From: an uncultured Eubacteriales bacterium
Lineage (GTDB): Bacteria; Bacillota; Clostridia; Christensenellales; Aristaeellaceae
Assembly: GCA_902795275.1 (NCBI GenBank)
Contig: CADBKQ010000008.1
Span: 1 to 64,000 of the forward strand
Length of the DNA stretch: 64,000 nt
Direction of reading: 5' to 3'
Shown here: positions 19,371 through 27,573 of the stretch, one piece after another
Numbering within the stretch: the first letter of the stretch is position 1
Layout: each line of letters starts with the position of its first letter
Position numbers and translations under genes: made by a program
Notes under the pieces: model-generated
Database searches by the model: none
What the model saw: only the letters and a program-made list of their open reading frames with translations
What the model was told of the DNA's origin: nothing

Positions 19371-21722
19371 ATGAACGACCGCGCCTTGCGGGTGCTGGAA
19401 TTTGTAAAGATTCGGGAGATGCTGGCAGGCTACGCCCTGTCGGACTCCGGGAAAAAGATGTGCCGGGAGCTCAAGCCCTTAGACGATTTCAAGGACATCA
19501 ACCGGGCTTTGGACGAAACGGAAGAAGCGGTGGCAACCCTGGCCTATGTGGGCGGCAATCCGCTGATTGCTTTTGCCGACGTGTCGGAATACTTGTCGCT
19601 GGCCCAGAAGGGCTCCACGCTGAATCCCCGGGTGCTGTTGCTGGTGGCGGAAACCCTGCGCGCCGCCCGGGCCGCGCGGTCTGCCCTGGTGACGGACAAG
19701 GAAAACACACCCATCATCACCGCCACCGCCTCCCGCTTGCAGCCCCTGCGCCAGCTGGAAACAGACATCACCGAAGCCATCCTCAGCGAGGAGGAAATTT
19801 CCGACCACGCCTCCCCCGCCCTGCTGGACATCCGGCGGCACATCCGCCAGGTGAACGACCGCATCCGGGAAAAGCTGAACGCCATGGCCCACGGAGCGGG
19901 CTACGCCAAGTACCTGATGGAATCCATCGTCACCGTGCGCAACGGGCGCTATGTGCTGCCCGTCAAGGCCGAAGCCCGGGGCAACGTCCCGGGGCTGGTG
20001 CACGACCAGTCCGCCACCGGGGCCACCCTGTTCATTGAGCCCATGGCCGTGGTGGAGATGGGCAACGAACTGAAAGAATGGAACATGAAGGAACGGGACG
20101 AGATCGAACGCATCCTGGCCGCCTTCTCCCAGCAGGTGGCCGACAGCGGCGACCTGATTTCCCAGAACCTTGCCATCCTGTCCCACCTGGATTTCGTGTT
20201 CGCCAAGGGCATGATGAGCCGGGAAATGGACTGCGTACGTCCCAAGATGAATGAGGACGGCGTGATCAACCTGGTGCGGGTGCGGCACCCGCTGATTCCA
20301 CGGGACACCGTGGTGCCCTGCTCCCTGTGGCTGGGGCAGGAGTTTACCTCTCTCATTATTACCGGCCCCAACACCGGCGGCAAGACCGTCACCCTCAAAA
20401 CCCTGGGCCTCATGACCCTCATGGCCCAGAGCGGCCTGCACATTCCCGGCGCGATGGGAACGGAATTATCCACCTTTGAGGAGGTATACGCGGACATCGG
20501 CGACGAACAGTCCATCGAACAAAGCCTGTCCACCTTCTCCTCCCACATGACCAACATCGTGTCCATCATGAACAAGGTGACGCCGCGGGACCTGGTGCTG
20601 TTTGACGAACTGGGCGCGGGCACCGACCCCACCGAGGGCGCGGCCCTGGCCCAGGTGATCCTGAACGCCCTGCTCAAAATCAAGACCCGCACCGCCGCCA
20701 CCACCCATTACAGCGAGCTGAAAGCCTACGCCCTGTCCACCAAAGGCGTGGAAAACGCCAGCGTGGAATTCGACGTAGCCACCCTGCGGCCCACCTACCG
20801 GCTGTCCATCGGCGTGCCGGGCAAGTCCAACGCCTTTGAAATCAGCCGCCGCCTGGGCCTGCCGGAATATCTGATCGAGGAAGCGAAAGACCTGCTCTCC
20901 CACGATACCATCCGCTTCGAGGACGTGATCGCCAACGCGGAATACCACCGCCAGATCGCGGAAAAAGAACGGCAGCTGGCCGAGGAGGCCCGGGCGGAAA
21001 CCGTTCGCCTGCGCAACGAGGCCGAAAAGCTGTACCGGGACATGGAAGAAAAGCGCGACGCTTCCACCCGGAAAGCGAAAGAAGAAGCCCGCCGCATCGT
21101 GGAAAAAGCCCGGCGGGATTCTGAATCCATCCTGTACGATCTAAAGAAGATGAAGAAGGCAGGCTCCGCCCCCGACCACGAAGTAAACGCCCTGCGGAAG
21201 AAATTGGAGGACGGCATCGACAGTCTTTCCGAAGGCTTGAAGGTTCCCACCGGCAATTTCGCCGAGCCGCCGAAAACGCTCAAGGTGGGCGACATCGTGG
21301 AAATCACCCACCTGAACACCAAGGGCACCGTGCTGGCCCTGCCCGACGCCAAGGGCGAAGTGCAATTGCAGGCGGGCATCATGAAGCTGAAAGCCCACAT
21401 CAGCCAGCTCCGGCTGGTCAAGGAGGAAAAGCCCAAGAAGAAGATGTCCTCCGTGTCCGTGCAGACGGGGATGCGCACCGTGCCGCTGTCCTGCGACGTG
21501 CGGGGCATGGCCCTGGACGAAGCCCTGGAAGAGGTGGAGCAGTATCTGGACGAAGCCGTGCTGGCCGGGCTGCATGAAGTGACCATCGTGCACGGCAAGG
21601 GCACCGGCATCCTGCGGGAGGGCATCCAGAAGCACCTGAAAACCTATCCCCACGTGAAATCCTTCCGCCGGGGCAAGTACGGCGAAGGCGAAGAAGGCGT
21701 CACTGTGGTGGAACTGAAATAA
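19371..21722 (+). CDS. mutS2: MutS2 ATPase/endonuclease
   Basis: 783 aa. In Firmicutes, MutS2 limits recombination and can split collided ribosomes. The N-terminal helical clamp region is followed by the ATPase: Walker A GPNTGGKT, Walker B LVLFDELGAGTDPTEG, then a long charged coiled coil (about 510-610) and a C-terminal Smr domain starting DVRGMALDEALEEVE with the conserved HGKGTGILR. All catalytic elements are present. GGAGG precedes the ATG, 20 nt after the U32 gene. Confidence 0.96.
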   Translation: MNDRALRVLEFVKIREMLAGYALSDSGKKMCRELKPLDDFKDINRALDETEEAVATLAYVGGNPLIAFADVSEYLSLAQKGSTLNPRVLLLVAETLRAARAARSALVTDKENTPIITATASRLQPLRQLETDITEAILSEEEISDHASPALLDIRRHIRQVNDRIREKLNAMAHGAGYAKYLMESIVTVRNGRYVLPVKAEARGNVPGLVHDQSATGATLFIEPMAVVEMGNELKEWNMKERDEIERILAAFSQQVADSGDLISQNLAILSHLDFVFAKGMMSREMDCVRPKMNEDGVINLVRVRHPLIPRDTVVPCSLWLGQEFTSLIITGPNTGGKTVTLKTLGLMTLMAQSGLHIPGAMGTELSTFEEVYADIGDEQSIEQSLSTFSSHMTNIVSIMNKVTPRDLVLFDELGAGTDPTEGAALAQVILNALLKIKTRTAATTHYSELKAYALSTKGVENASVEFDVATLRPTYRLSIGVPGKSNAFEISRRLGLPEYLIEEAKDLLSHDTIRFEDVIANAEYHRQIAEKERQLAEEARAETVRLRNEAEKLYRDMEEKRDASTRKAKEEARRIVEKARRDSESILYDLKKMKKAGSAPDHEVNALRKKLEDGIDSLSEGLKVPTGNFAEPPKTLKVGDIVEITHLNTKGTVLALPDAKGEVQLQAGIMKLKAHISQLRLVKEEKPKKKMSSVSVQTGMRTVPLSCDVRGMALDEALEEVEQYLDEAVLAGLHEVTIVHGKGTGILREGIQKHLKTYPHVKSFRRGKYGEGEEGVTVVELK

Positions 21723-21725
21723 CGA

Positions 21726-21838
21726 TTAGTTCCAAGTTCTAAGTTCTAAGCTTTTTGTCGCATTTGACATGAACCAGAATGTATACAGACAGATTTAGCT
21801 TAGAACTTGGAACTTTGAACTTAGAACTTAGAACTCTT
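21726..21838. repeat. Inverted arms of AAGTTCTAAG words, copy 1
   Basis: The left arm (21726-21752) is AGTTCCAAGTTCTAAG followed by another TTCTAAG, and the right arm (21797-21838) is a longer run of CTTAGAACTT and TTAGAACT words. About 45 bp of A+T-rich DNA separates them. Unequal copy number in the two arms suggests slippage after the element formed. A second copy lies at 58712-58821. Confidence 0.85.
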
Positions 21839-21869
21839 GAGCGACTGAGAAATCAAGGGGGCATTTTAC

Positions 21870-22559
21870 ATGAAGGACAAGCAAACCATCCTGGTTGTGG
21901 ACGACGATCCGAACATCGCCCAATTGGTGAAGCTGTATCTGGAAAAGGAAGGCTATGAGGTCAGCGTGGAGACCCGGGGCGACGACGCCGTGGCCGCGTT
22001 CCAGAAGAACCCGCCCAGCCTGATGCTGCTGGACATCATGCTGCCCGGCATGGACGGCTGGCAGGTGTGCCGCGCTATCCGGCAGACCAGCAGCATTCCC
22101 ATCATCATGCTCTCCGCCAAGGACGAAACCTTCGACAAGGTGCTGGGCCTGGAGCTTGGCGCGGACGACTACATCACCAAGCCTTTTGAGGGCAAGGAAC
22201 TGGTGGCCCGGGTAAAGGCCGTGCTGCGCCGGGCAGGCCCCAGCGAAACGGAAAAGGACATTCTTTCCTTCCCCGGCCTGTCTATCAGCCTGGAAAAATA
22301 CGAAGTCTATTACCAGGGCAAGCTGCTGGATATGCCGCCCAAAGAATTGGAAGTGCTCTATTTCCTGGCGTCCCACCAGAACCGGGTGTTCACCCGGGAG
22401 CAGCTTTTGGAGCAGGTATGGGGCTTTGATTTCTTTGGCGACAGCCGCACCGTGGACGTGCACATCAAGCGCCTGCGGGAGAAGCTCCAAGACAGCGAAG
22501 CCCTGGGCTGGCAGATCCGCACCGTGTGGGGCGTGGGCTACAAATTCGAGGTGAAATAA
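21870..22559 (+). CDS. OmpR/PhoB-family response regulator
   Basis: 229 aa. Receiver domain (1-120) with acidic pocket DDD at 11-13, phosphoacceptor Asp55 in LLDIMLPGMDG, and the conserved Lys in ITKPFEGKEL. A winged-helix DNA-binding domain (about 130-228) ends with SRTVDVHIKRLREKL and WGVGYKFE. AGGGGG precedes the ATG. The partner kinase follows 4 nt downstream. Confidence 0.95.
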   Translation: MKDKQTILVVDDDPNIAQLVKLYLEKEGYEVSVETRGDDAVAAFQKNPPSLMLLDIMLPGMDGWQVCRAIRQTSSIPIIMLSAKDETFDKVLGLELGADDYITKPFEGKELVARVKAVLRRAGPSETEKDILSFPGLSISLEKYEVYYQGKLLDMPPKELEVLYFLASHQNRVFTREQLLEQVWGFDFFGDSRTVDVHIKRLREKLQDSEALGWQIRTVWGVGYKFEVK

Positions 22560-22563
22560 TCCT

Positions 22564-24069
22564 ATGCGCAGCCTCAGCATGTTTTCCCGCCTGCTGATCG
22601 TGTCGCTGAGCGTGGTGCTGGTATGCGTGGCGGTGCTCTCCGGCCTGGCCTACGCCAACCTGAAAAGCCACAGCATCAACACCCGTATGGACGCCCTGAA
22701 AACCCAGGCGAGAGATATCGGGTATCTGGCCGGCAGGCTGTCCATGGATTCCATGTCCAAGGCAAACAGGCAGGTCAGCGCCGTGGAGGAATACATCAAC
22801 TGGAAATCCAGGCGCATCTATGACGAGTACGGCGCATACACGATGGTGGTGGACCGCACCGGAAAATATTATATTTACTATTTACAGGACCACCTGAAGG
22901 AAGATACGCAAAAGGCTGTGCCCTCCGCCGAAGAACTGAGCGAGTACATGGATATGGCCTTGAGCGGGCAGGAAATGGTGTTTCAGACCCAAAGCGCCGA
23001 AGGCCCTTTTTTCACGGTCATGGTGCCGTGGGTGCAGTATAATTCGCTGAACACCCAGCGCACGGTGATGGGCTATATTTTAATCCAGACCGCTGCCCAG
23101 ACCGTACATGCGGCATACAAGGACATGGTGTGGCAGACTGCGCTGGCCGCTATCGGCGTGTTTATGTTCGCGGCGGCGGTGGTGTTTTTCGTCGCCCAGC
23201 AAATCACCCGCCCCCTCACCGTCATGGCAAAGGCGGCGGGCCAGATGGCCCGGGGAGATTTTGAAGCCCGGGCCCCCGAAGAGGGCGGCAAGGAAATCGA
23301 GGAGCTGTCCCGTTCCTTCAACCAGATGGCCGCACAGCTTTCCACACTGGAACAGTCCAGGCGCGATTTTGTCGCCAACGTGTCCCACGAGCTGCGCTCC
23401 CCCATCACCTCCATCAAGGGCTTCGCTCAGGGCATGCTGGACGACACGATTCCGCCAGAAATGCACAAGCAGTATTTGCAGGTGGTGGTGGACGAAACCC
23501 AGCGCCTGGCGAAGCTGATCAACAACCTGCTGAACCTGTCCCGGATGGAAAACGAGGAAAAGAGCCTGGCCTACAGCCATTTCGACCTGAACGAAATGAT
23601 CCGCCGGGTGCTCATTTCCCGCATGACGCAGATCGACGACAAGGGCCTGGAAATTGAAGTGAACTTCGCGGATGACTCCTGCTTCGTTCGCGCCGACGCT
23701 GACCAGATTCAGCAGGTGGTGATCAACCTGCTGGACAACGCGGTGAAATACACGCCCAGCCAGGGCACCGTCACGCTGACCACCAGGGAAGAAGCCGACC
23801 GCGTTGTCATGCGCATCAAGGACAACGGCGTGGGCATTCCCGCGGCGGACGCGCCTTATATCTTCGACCGCTTCTACAAAGTGGATAAAGCGCACACCGT
23901 CGGCAAAGGCACCGGCCTGGGCCTGGCCATCTGCAAGCGCATCATGGAACGGCACAATCAGCAGATTCGCCTGGTCTCCGGCGAGGGCGGCGCGGAATTT
24001 GAAATCACCCTGGAAAAAGGCACCAATCCGGGAGGAAGCTATGGAAATACAGGCGCGGGCGAAGATTAA
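22564..24069 (+). CDS. Membrane sensor histidine kinase with HAMP domain
   Basis: 501 aa. Transmembrane helices at about 10-32 and 184-206 bracket an extracytoplasmic sensing region of about 150 residues. Then come HAMP (about 208-258), the HisKA dimerisation domain with phosphorylated His275 in VSHELRSPITSIKG, and the ATPase domain: N box NLLDNAVKYTP, DNGVGIP and GKGTGLGLAI. The signal is unknown. The end overlaps ispE by 29 nt. Confidence 0.95.
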   Translation: MRSLSMFSRLLIVSLSVVLVCVAVLSGLAYANLKSHSINTRMDALKTQARDIGYLAGRLSMDSMSKANRQVSAVEEYINWKSRRIYDEYGAYTMVVDRTGKYYIYYLQDHLKEDTQKAVPSAEELSEYMDMALSGQEMVFQTQSAEGPFFTVMVPWVQYNSLNTQRTVMGYILIQTAAQTVHAAYKDMVWQTALAAIGVFMFAAAVVFFVAQQITRPLTVMAKAAGQMARGDFEARAPEEGGKEIEELSRSFNQMAAQLSTLEQSRRDFVANVSHELRSPITSIKGFAQGMLDDTIPPEMHKQYLQVVVDETQRLAKLINNLLNLSRMENEEKSLAYSHFDLNEMIRRVLISRMTQIDDKGLEIEVNFADDSCFVRADADQIQQVVINLLDNAVKYTPSQGTVTLTTREEADRVVMRIKDNGVGIPAADAPYIFDRFYKVDKAHTVGKGTGLGLAICKRIMERHNQQIRLVSGEGGAEFEITLEKGTNPGGSYGNTGAGED

Positions 24070-24880
24070 CTGGACGCTGGACGTGGTGGGCAGGCGGGCG
24101 GACGGCTACCATCTGCTGGACATGCTGATGCAGCCCCTTACCCTCTGCGACACCCTCCTCATCGAGCCCGCGGAGGGGCTTTCCCTGCAGATTGAGGGCA
24201 TGGACGGATTATCCGCGGCAGAAGATAACCTGATTCTGCGGGCGGCGAAAGCCCTGCGGGAAGCAGCGGGCGTCACCGTCGGGGCTTCCATCCGATTGAC
24301 CAAGCGCATCCCCATGGGCGCGGGGCTGGGCGGCGGCAGCGCGGACTGCGCGGCGGCGCTGAAAGGGCTGAACGATTTCTGGCAATTGGGCTTTGATTTG
24401 GAAAAGCTGTGCGTGATCGGCGTGTGCTTGGGGGCCGACGTGCCTTTCTGCCTGCATGACGCGCCCCGGCGCGCCCAGGGCATCGGCGAAATCCTCTCCC
24501 CCATCCAAAGCCACGTGTTTCCACTGGTGCTGGTGCAGCCCTGCAAAGCGCTATCCACCAAAGAAGTGTTTTCCGCTTACCATCAATCCGCCATCGTTCC
24601 GCCCGATACCGAAAAAGCCACGCTGGCGCTGGCGGCGAGTGATTTGCGGGCGCTGAAAGCATGCGCGGGAAATGTACTGGAAAGCGCGTCCATCCCCCTG
24701 CGGTCTCAAATCGCGGAAGCGAAGGAAGCGCTGTATGAAAACGGCGCGGCGTTTGCTCAGATGACCGGCTCCGGCTCCGTGGTATTCGGCGCTTTTGAAA
24801 CGGACGAAGCCGCCGACCGGTCCTTCCACTCCTTGAAAAGCCGCTATCCCGTCTGTTTCCGAACGCAGACGGCCTTGTAA
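24041..24880 (+). CDS. ispE: 4-diphosphocytidyl-2-C-methyl-D-erythritol kinase
   Basis: 279 aa. GHMP-fold kinase of the non-mevalonate isoprenoid pathway, phosphorylating CDP-methylerythritol at the 2-hydroxyl. N-terminal ARAKINWTLDVVGRRADGYH and the ATP loop PMGAGLGGGSADCAAAL are diagnostic, and MTGSGSVVFG closes the fold. The start at 24041 is set by GGAGG at 24031 and lies inside the kinase gene. Further upstream codons are in the wrong frame of that gene and carry no similarity. Confidence 0.95.
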   Translation: MEIQARAKINWTLDVVGRRADGYHLLDMLMQPLTLCDTLLIEPAEGLSLQIEGMDGLSAAEDNLILRAAKALREAAGVTVGASIRLTKRIPMGAGLGGGSADCAAALKGLNDFWQLGFDLEKLCVIGVCLGADVPFCLHDAPRRAQGIGEILSPIQSHVFPLVLVQPCKALSTKEVFSAYHQSAIVPPDTEKATLALAASDLRALKACAGNVLESASIPLRSQIAEAKEALYENGAAFAQMTGSGSVVFGAFETDEAADRSFHSLKSRYPVCFRTQTAL

Positions 24881-24890
24881 GAAAAGAAAA

Positions 24891-25583
24891 ATGAACGAAT
24901 TATCAGAGCGAATCGACCTGCCCATGATGGCCGCTTATGTCCGCGGCGCGCTGCCGGGAAGCGGCCCATTGTTTTCAAAGCCCTTGGGCGATTTGACCGA
25001 AGAGGACTGCGCCGCGCTGCTGGCGCGGGCCAAAGAAGCGGGGCTGAAGCTGCATTATTTCAAGCTCTTTGAGGAACTGCCCCGGGTCAGAATGACCATG
25101 GGCTTTCTTCGCGGTGTCCATCCGGAAAGCCTGCTGGACGTGGGCAGCGGCCGGGGCGTGTTTCTGTTTCCTTTCCTGCGGGAGTTTCCCTGGGTACCCG
25201 TCACCAGCCTCGACCTGCTGGACAGGCGGGTGGACATGCTGCGGGCCATCCACGACGGCGGGGTGGACAATCTGCATCCGCTTCGGCAGGACATCTGCGC
25301 CTGGGACGCGCCGGACGCTTCGTTTGACGTGGTGACGCTGCTGGAAGTGCTGGAGCACATTCCCGACGTGCAGGCCGCCGTGAAGAACGCTGTGCGCCTG
25401 GCCCGGCGGTTCGTGGCGGTCACGGTACCCAGCAAGCCGGACGATAACCCGGAACACATTCATTTGCTGACCAAAGACATTTTGACCGGCCTGTTCCAAA
25501 ACGCCGGGTGCGGTTTCCTGCGCTTTGACGGCGTACCGGGGCATCTGTTCCTGATCGCCCGAAAAAACGGAGAAGACACATGA
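24891..25583 (+). CDS. Class I SAM-dependent methyltransferase, substrate unknown
   Basis: 230 aa. SAM-binding motif I is LLDVGSGRGVFLF (about residues 77-89); SLDLLDRRVDM is motif II and FDVVTLLEVLEHI is motif IV. The region after it, VAVTVPSKPDDNPEHIHLLTKDIL, is typical of ubiquinone/menaquinone-type methyltransferases. There is no clear Shine-Dalgarno, only AAAAGAAAA. It sits 10 nt after ispE and overlaps the RNA ligase by ATGA, so it is coupled to the RNA-repair pair. ExxEH plus a downstream HxH recalls, but does not establish, the Hen1 RNA 3'-end methyltransferase. Confidence 0.82.
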   Translation: MNELSERIDLPMMAAYVRGALPGSGPLFSKPLGDLTEEDCAALLARAKEAGLKLHYFKLFEELPRVRMTMGFLRGVHPESLLDVGSGRGVFLFPFLREFPWVPVTSLDLLDRRVDMLRAIHDGGVDNLHPLRQDICAWDAPDASFDVVTLLEVLEHIPDVQAAVKNAVRLARRFVAVTVPSKPDDNPEHIHLLTKDILTGLFQNAGCGFLRFDGVPGHLFLIARKNGEDT

Positions 25584-26386
25584 GTTACAGGATTATCAAG
25601 TATCCCCGCACGCCCCATCTGGAAGGCTCCAAATTGCAGCCCGGAGACGAAGACCTGTCCCAGATTCCCTTTTCCGAAATTGCCGGGCGGCATCTCGTGA
25701 TCGAAGAAAAGATCGACGGAGCCAACAGCGCCGTGTCCTTTTCTCCGGAAGGAGAACTGCGCCTCCAGAGCCGGGGGCATTTTCTCACCGGCGGCTACCG
25801 GGAACGGCATTACAACCTGTTCAAGCAATGGGGCGCCATCCAGAGGGACGCGCTGTTTAGCGTGCTCGGCGCCCGGTACGTCCTCTACGGCGAATGGCTG
25901 TACGCCAAGCACACGATCTATTACGACGCCCTCCCCCACTTCTTTATGGAATTTGATATTCTGGACAAGGAAACGGGCCGCTTTCTGGACACGTCCTCCC
26001 GCAGGGCGATGACAAAAAGCCTGCCGGTGTGCTCCGCGGCTGTGCTGGCGGAAGGGCATTTCCAGAAGCAGGAGGACGTAACGAAGTACCTCGGCGATTC
26101 CAATTACATCACCCCGCGCCATCTGGAAAACCTGCGCCTGGCCGCGGAAAAGGAAGGCCAGGACGCAGGTCGCGTCCTCCGGGAAACCGACAGCAGCCGC
26201 ACCATGGAAGGGCTGTACCTCAAGGTGGAAGAAGGCGGCGAGGTGGCGATGCGCCTCAAGTTCGTCCGGCCCACCTTTACCCAGACCGTGGAAGCGTCCC
26301 CGACCCATTGGCTGGAGCGGCCCATCATTCCCAACGGCCTGACCCGGCCCGTGGAAGAACTGTTTCAGCCTTTCCTGAAAGGATAA
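25580..26386 (+). CDS. ATP-dependent RNA ligase, Rnl2-like nucleotidyltransferase
   Basis: 268 aa. All nucleotidyltransferase motifs are in order: motif I EEKIDGAN with Lys44 as AMP acceptor, RG of motif Ia in LQSRGH, motif III in YGEWLYAKHTI and FFMEFDI, motif IV EGLYLKV, motif V MRLKFVR. The N-terminal KYPRTPHLEGSKLQPGDED is a hallmark of a bacterial RNA ligase group. Known members join 3'-OH and 5'-phosphate RNA ends through an adenylated intermediate. It overlaps the methyltransferase upstream and is followed 5 nt later by an HD-kinase fusion that could produce exactly those ends. Confidence 0.9.
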   Translation: MSYRIIKYPRTPHLEGSKLQPGDEDLSQIPFSEIAGRHLVIEEKIDGANSAVSFSPEGELRLQSRGHFLTGGYRERHYNLFKQWGAIQRDALFSVLGARYVLYGEWLYAKHTIYYDALPHFFMEFDILDKETGRFLDTSSRRAMTKSLPVCSAAVLAEGHFQKQEDVTKYLGDSNYITPRHLENLRLAAEKEGQDAGRVLRETDSSRTMEGLYLKVEEGGEVAMRLKFVRPTFTQTVEASPTHWLERPIIPNGLTRPVEELFQPFLKG

Positions 26387-26391
26387 AAACC

Positions 26392-27561
26392 ATGGAGGAT
26401 CTGAACGCTCTGCTCTCCGCGCTGCCTGCGCCGCCCGATTACCGGTATGATTGGGATGCGCTCAGCCGTTTTCCCTGCCTGAAAACGTATTTTGACGGCA
26501 TGGCCCGCACCCACCAGCATCTGCCCTGGCACGGGGAGGACGACGTGTGGACCCACACGAAGATGGTCTGCGAAGCGCTGGCGGATTTGCCCGGCTTCCG
26601 CGCCTTGCCGGCGGACGCCCGGAACGCGCTGGCGCTGGCCGCATTGCTGCACGACATCGGCAAAATCTCCTGCACCCGGCTGGAGGAAGGCATTCTTCGT
26701 TCGCCCCGTCACGGGCCGGTGGGCGCGCAGCTGGCCCGGAAAATGCTGTGGACGGAATTCGGCCTGAGTGGCGCGCCGGAAAAGCAGCGGTTCCGGGAAA
26801 CCGTTTGCCTGCTCATCCGTTACCACACCCAGCCGCTGCACCTGTTTGAAAAAAAGGACGCAAGCACGCAGGCGCTCAAGCTCGCCGCCAATGGGGAGCT
26901 GGCTCCCGGCTTTTCCTGGCATACCCTGTGCCTGCTGTCCGAAGCGGACGCGATGGGCCGCATCGCCGCCGACAAGGACGAAAAGCGGGACGACGTTCAA
27001 TTGACCCGGGAGGCCGCGCGGGAAGCCGGATGCTATGACCAGCCTTTCCCCTTCGTCTCCAGCCATACCCAGCGCGCGCTGTTCAGCGGCGGAAAGGTCT
27101 GGCCGGGGCAGGAATTGTATGATGATACCTGGGGCGAAGTGATCCTCATGTGCGGCCTGCCGGGAACGGGGAAAGACACCTGGCTTCGGAAAAACCATCC
27201 CGATCTTCCCACCGTGTGTCTGGACGACCTGCGGTTGAAGCTCAGGGTAAAGCCCGGCGGAAGCGACGGCCATCTCATTCAGGCGGCCAAGGAGCAGGCA
27301 CGGGAATACCTGCGGAAGAAGCAGCCCTTCATCTGGAACGCCACCTGCCTGACGGAAAAGCGGAAGGAACTGATCAGCCTGTTTGAAAGCTACGGCGCGC
27401 GGGTGAAGATCGTATATTTAGAAACGGGCTGGGAGGAAAACCTGCGCCGCAACGCGGGACGAAGGGACGCGGTGCCGGAGCGCGTGATTGCGGAAATGCT
27501 TGAAAAGCTGGAACCGCCCCAGCGATTTGAGGCCCAGGAAGTCGTCTGGGCCTGCGTATAA
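26392..27561 (+). CDS. HD phosphohydrolase-polynucleotide kinase fusion (HD-Pnk-like end-healing enzyme)
   Basis: 389 aa. The N-terminal HD domain (about 1-210) has His55, the His87-Asp88 pair in ALLHDIGK, His107, His145 and Asp186 as likely metal ligands. The C-terminal P-loop domain (about 248-389) has CGLPGTGKDTW (Walker Lys261) and CLDDLR (278-281), the acid-and-arginine pattern used by T4-type polynucleotide kinases to hold the 5'-OH end, then a lid with RRNAGRRD. Runella HD-Pnk, with this order, removes 2',3'-cyclic phosphates and phosphorylates 5' ends. The start at 26392 follows AAAGGA; the longer frame runs through the ligase gene. Confidence 0.85.
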   Translation: MEDLNALLSALPAPPDYRYDWDALSRFPCLKTYFDGMARTHQHLPWHGEDDVWTHTKMVCEALADLPGFRALPADARNALALAALLHDIGKISCTRLEEGILRSPRHGPVGAQLARKMLWTEFGLSGAPEKQRFRETVCLLIRYHTQPLHLFEKKDASTQALKLAANGELAPGFSWHTLCLLSEADAMGRIAADKDEKRDDVQLTREAAREAGCYDQPFPFVSSHTQRALFSGGKVWPGQELYDDTWGEVILMCGLPGTGKDTWLRKNHPDLPTVCLDDLRLKLRVKPGGSDGHLIQAAKEQAREYLRKKQPFIWNATCLTEKRKELISLFESYGARVKIVYLETGWEENLRRNAGRRDAVPERVIAEMLEKLEPPQRFEAQEVVWACV

Positions 27562-27573
27562 GGAGAAACCGCT

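Noticed and set aside
24891..25583. Firm assignment of the methyltransferase as Hen1
   Set aside because: ExxEH and a later HxH are present, but the Hen1 metal-binding pattern with the TPNxEYN block is not; ordinary methyltransferases show the same residues.
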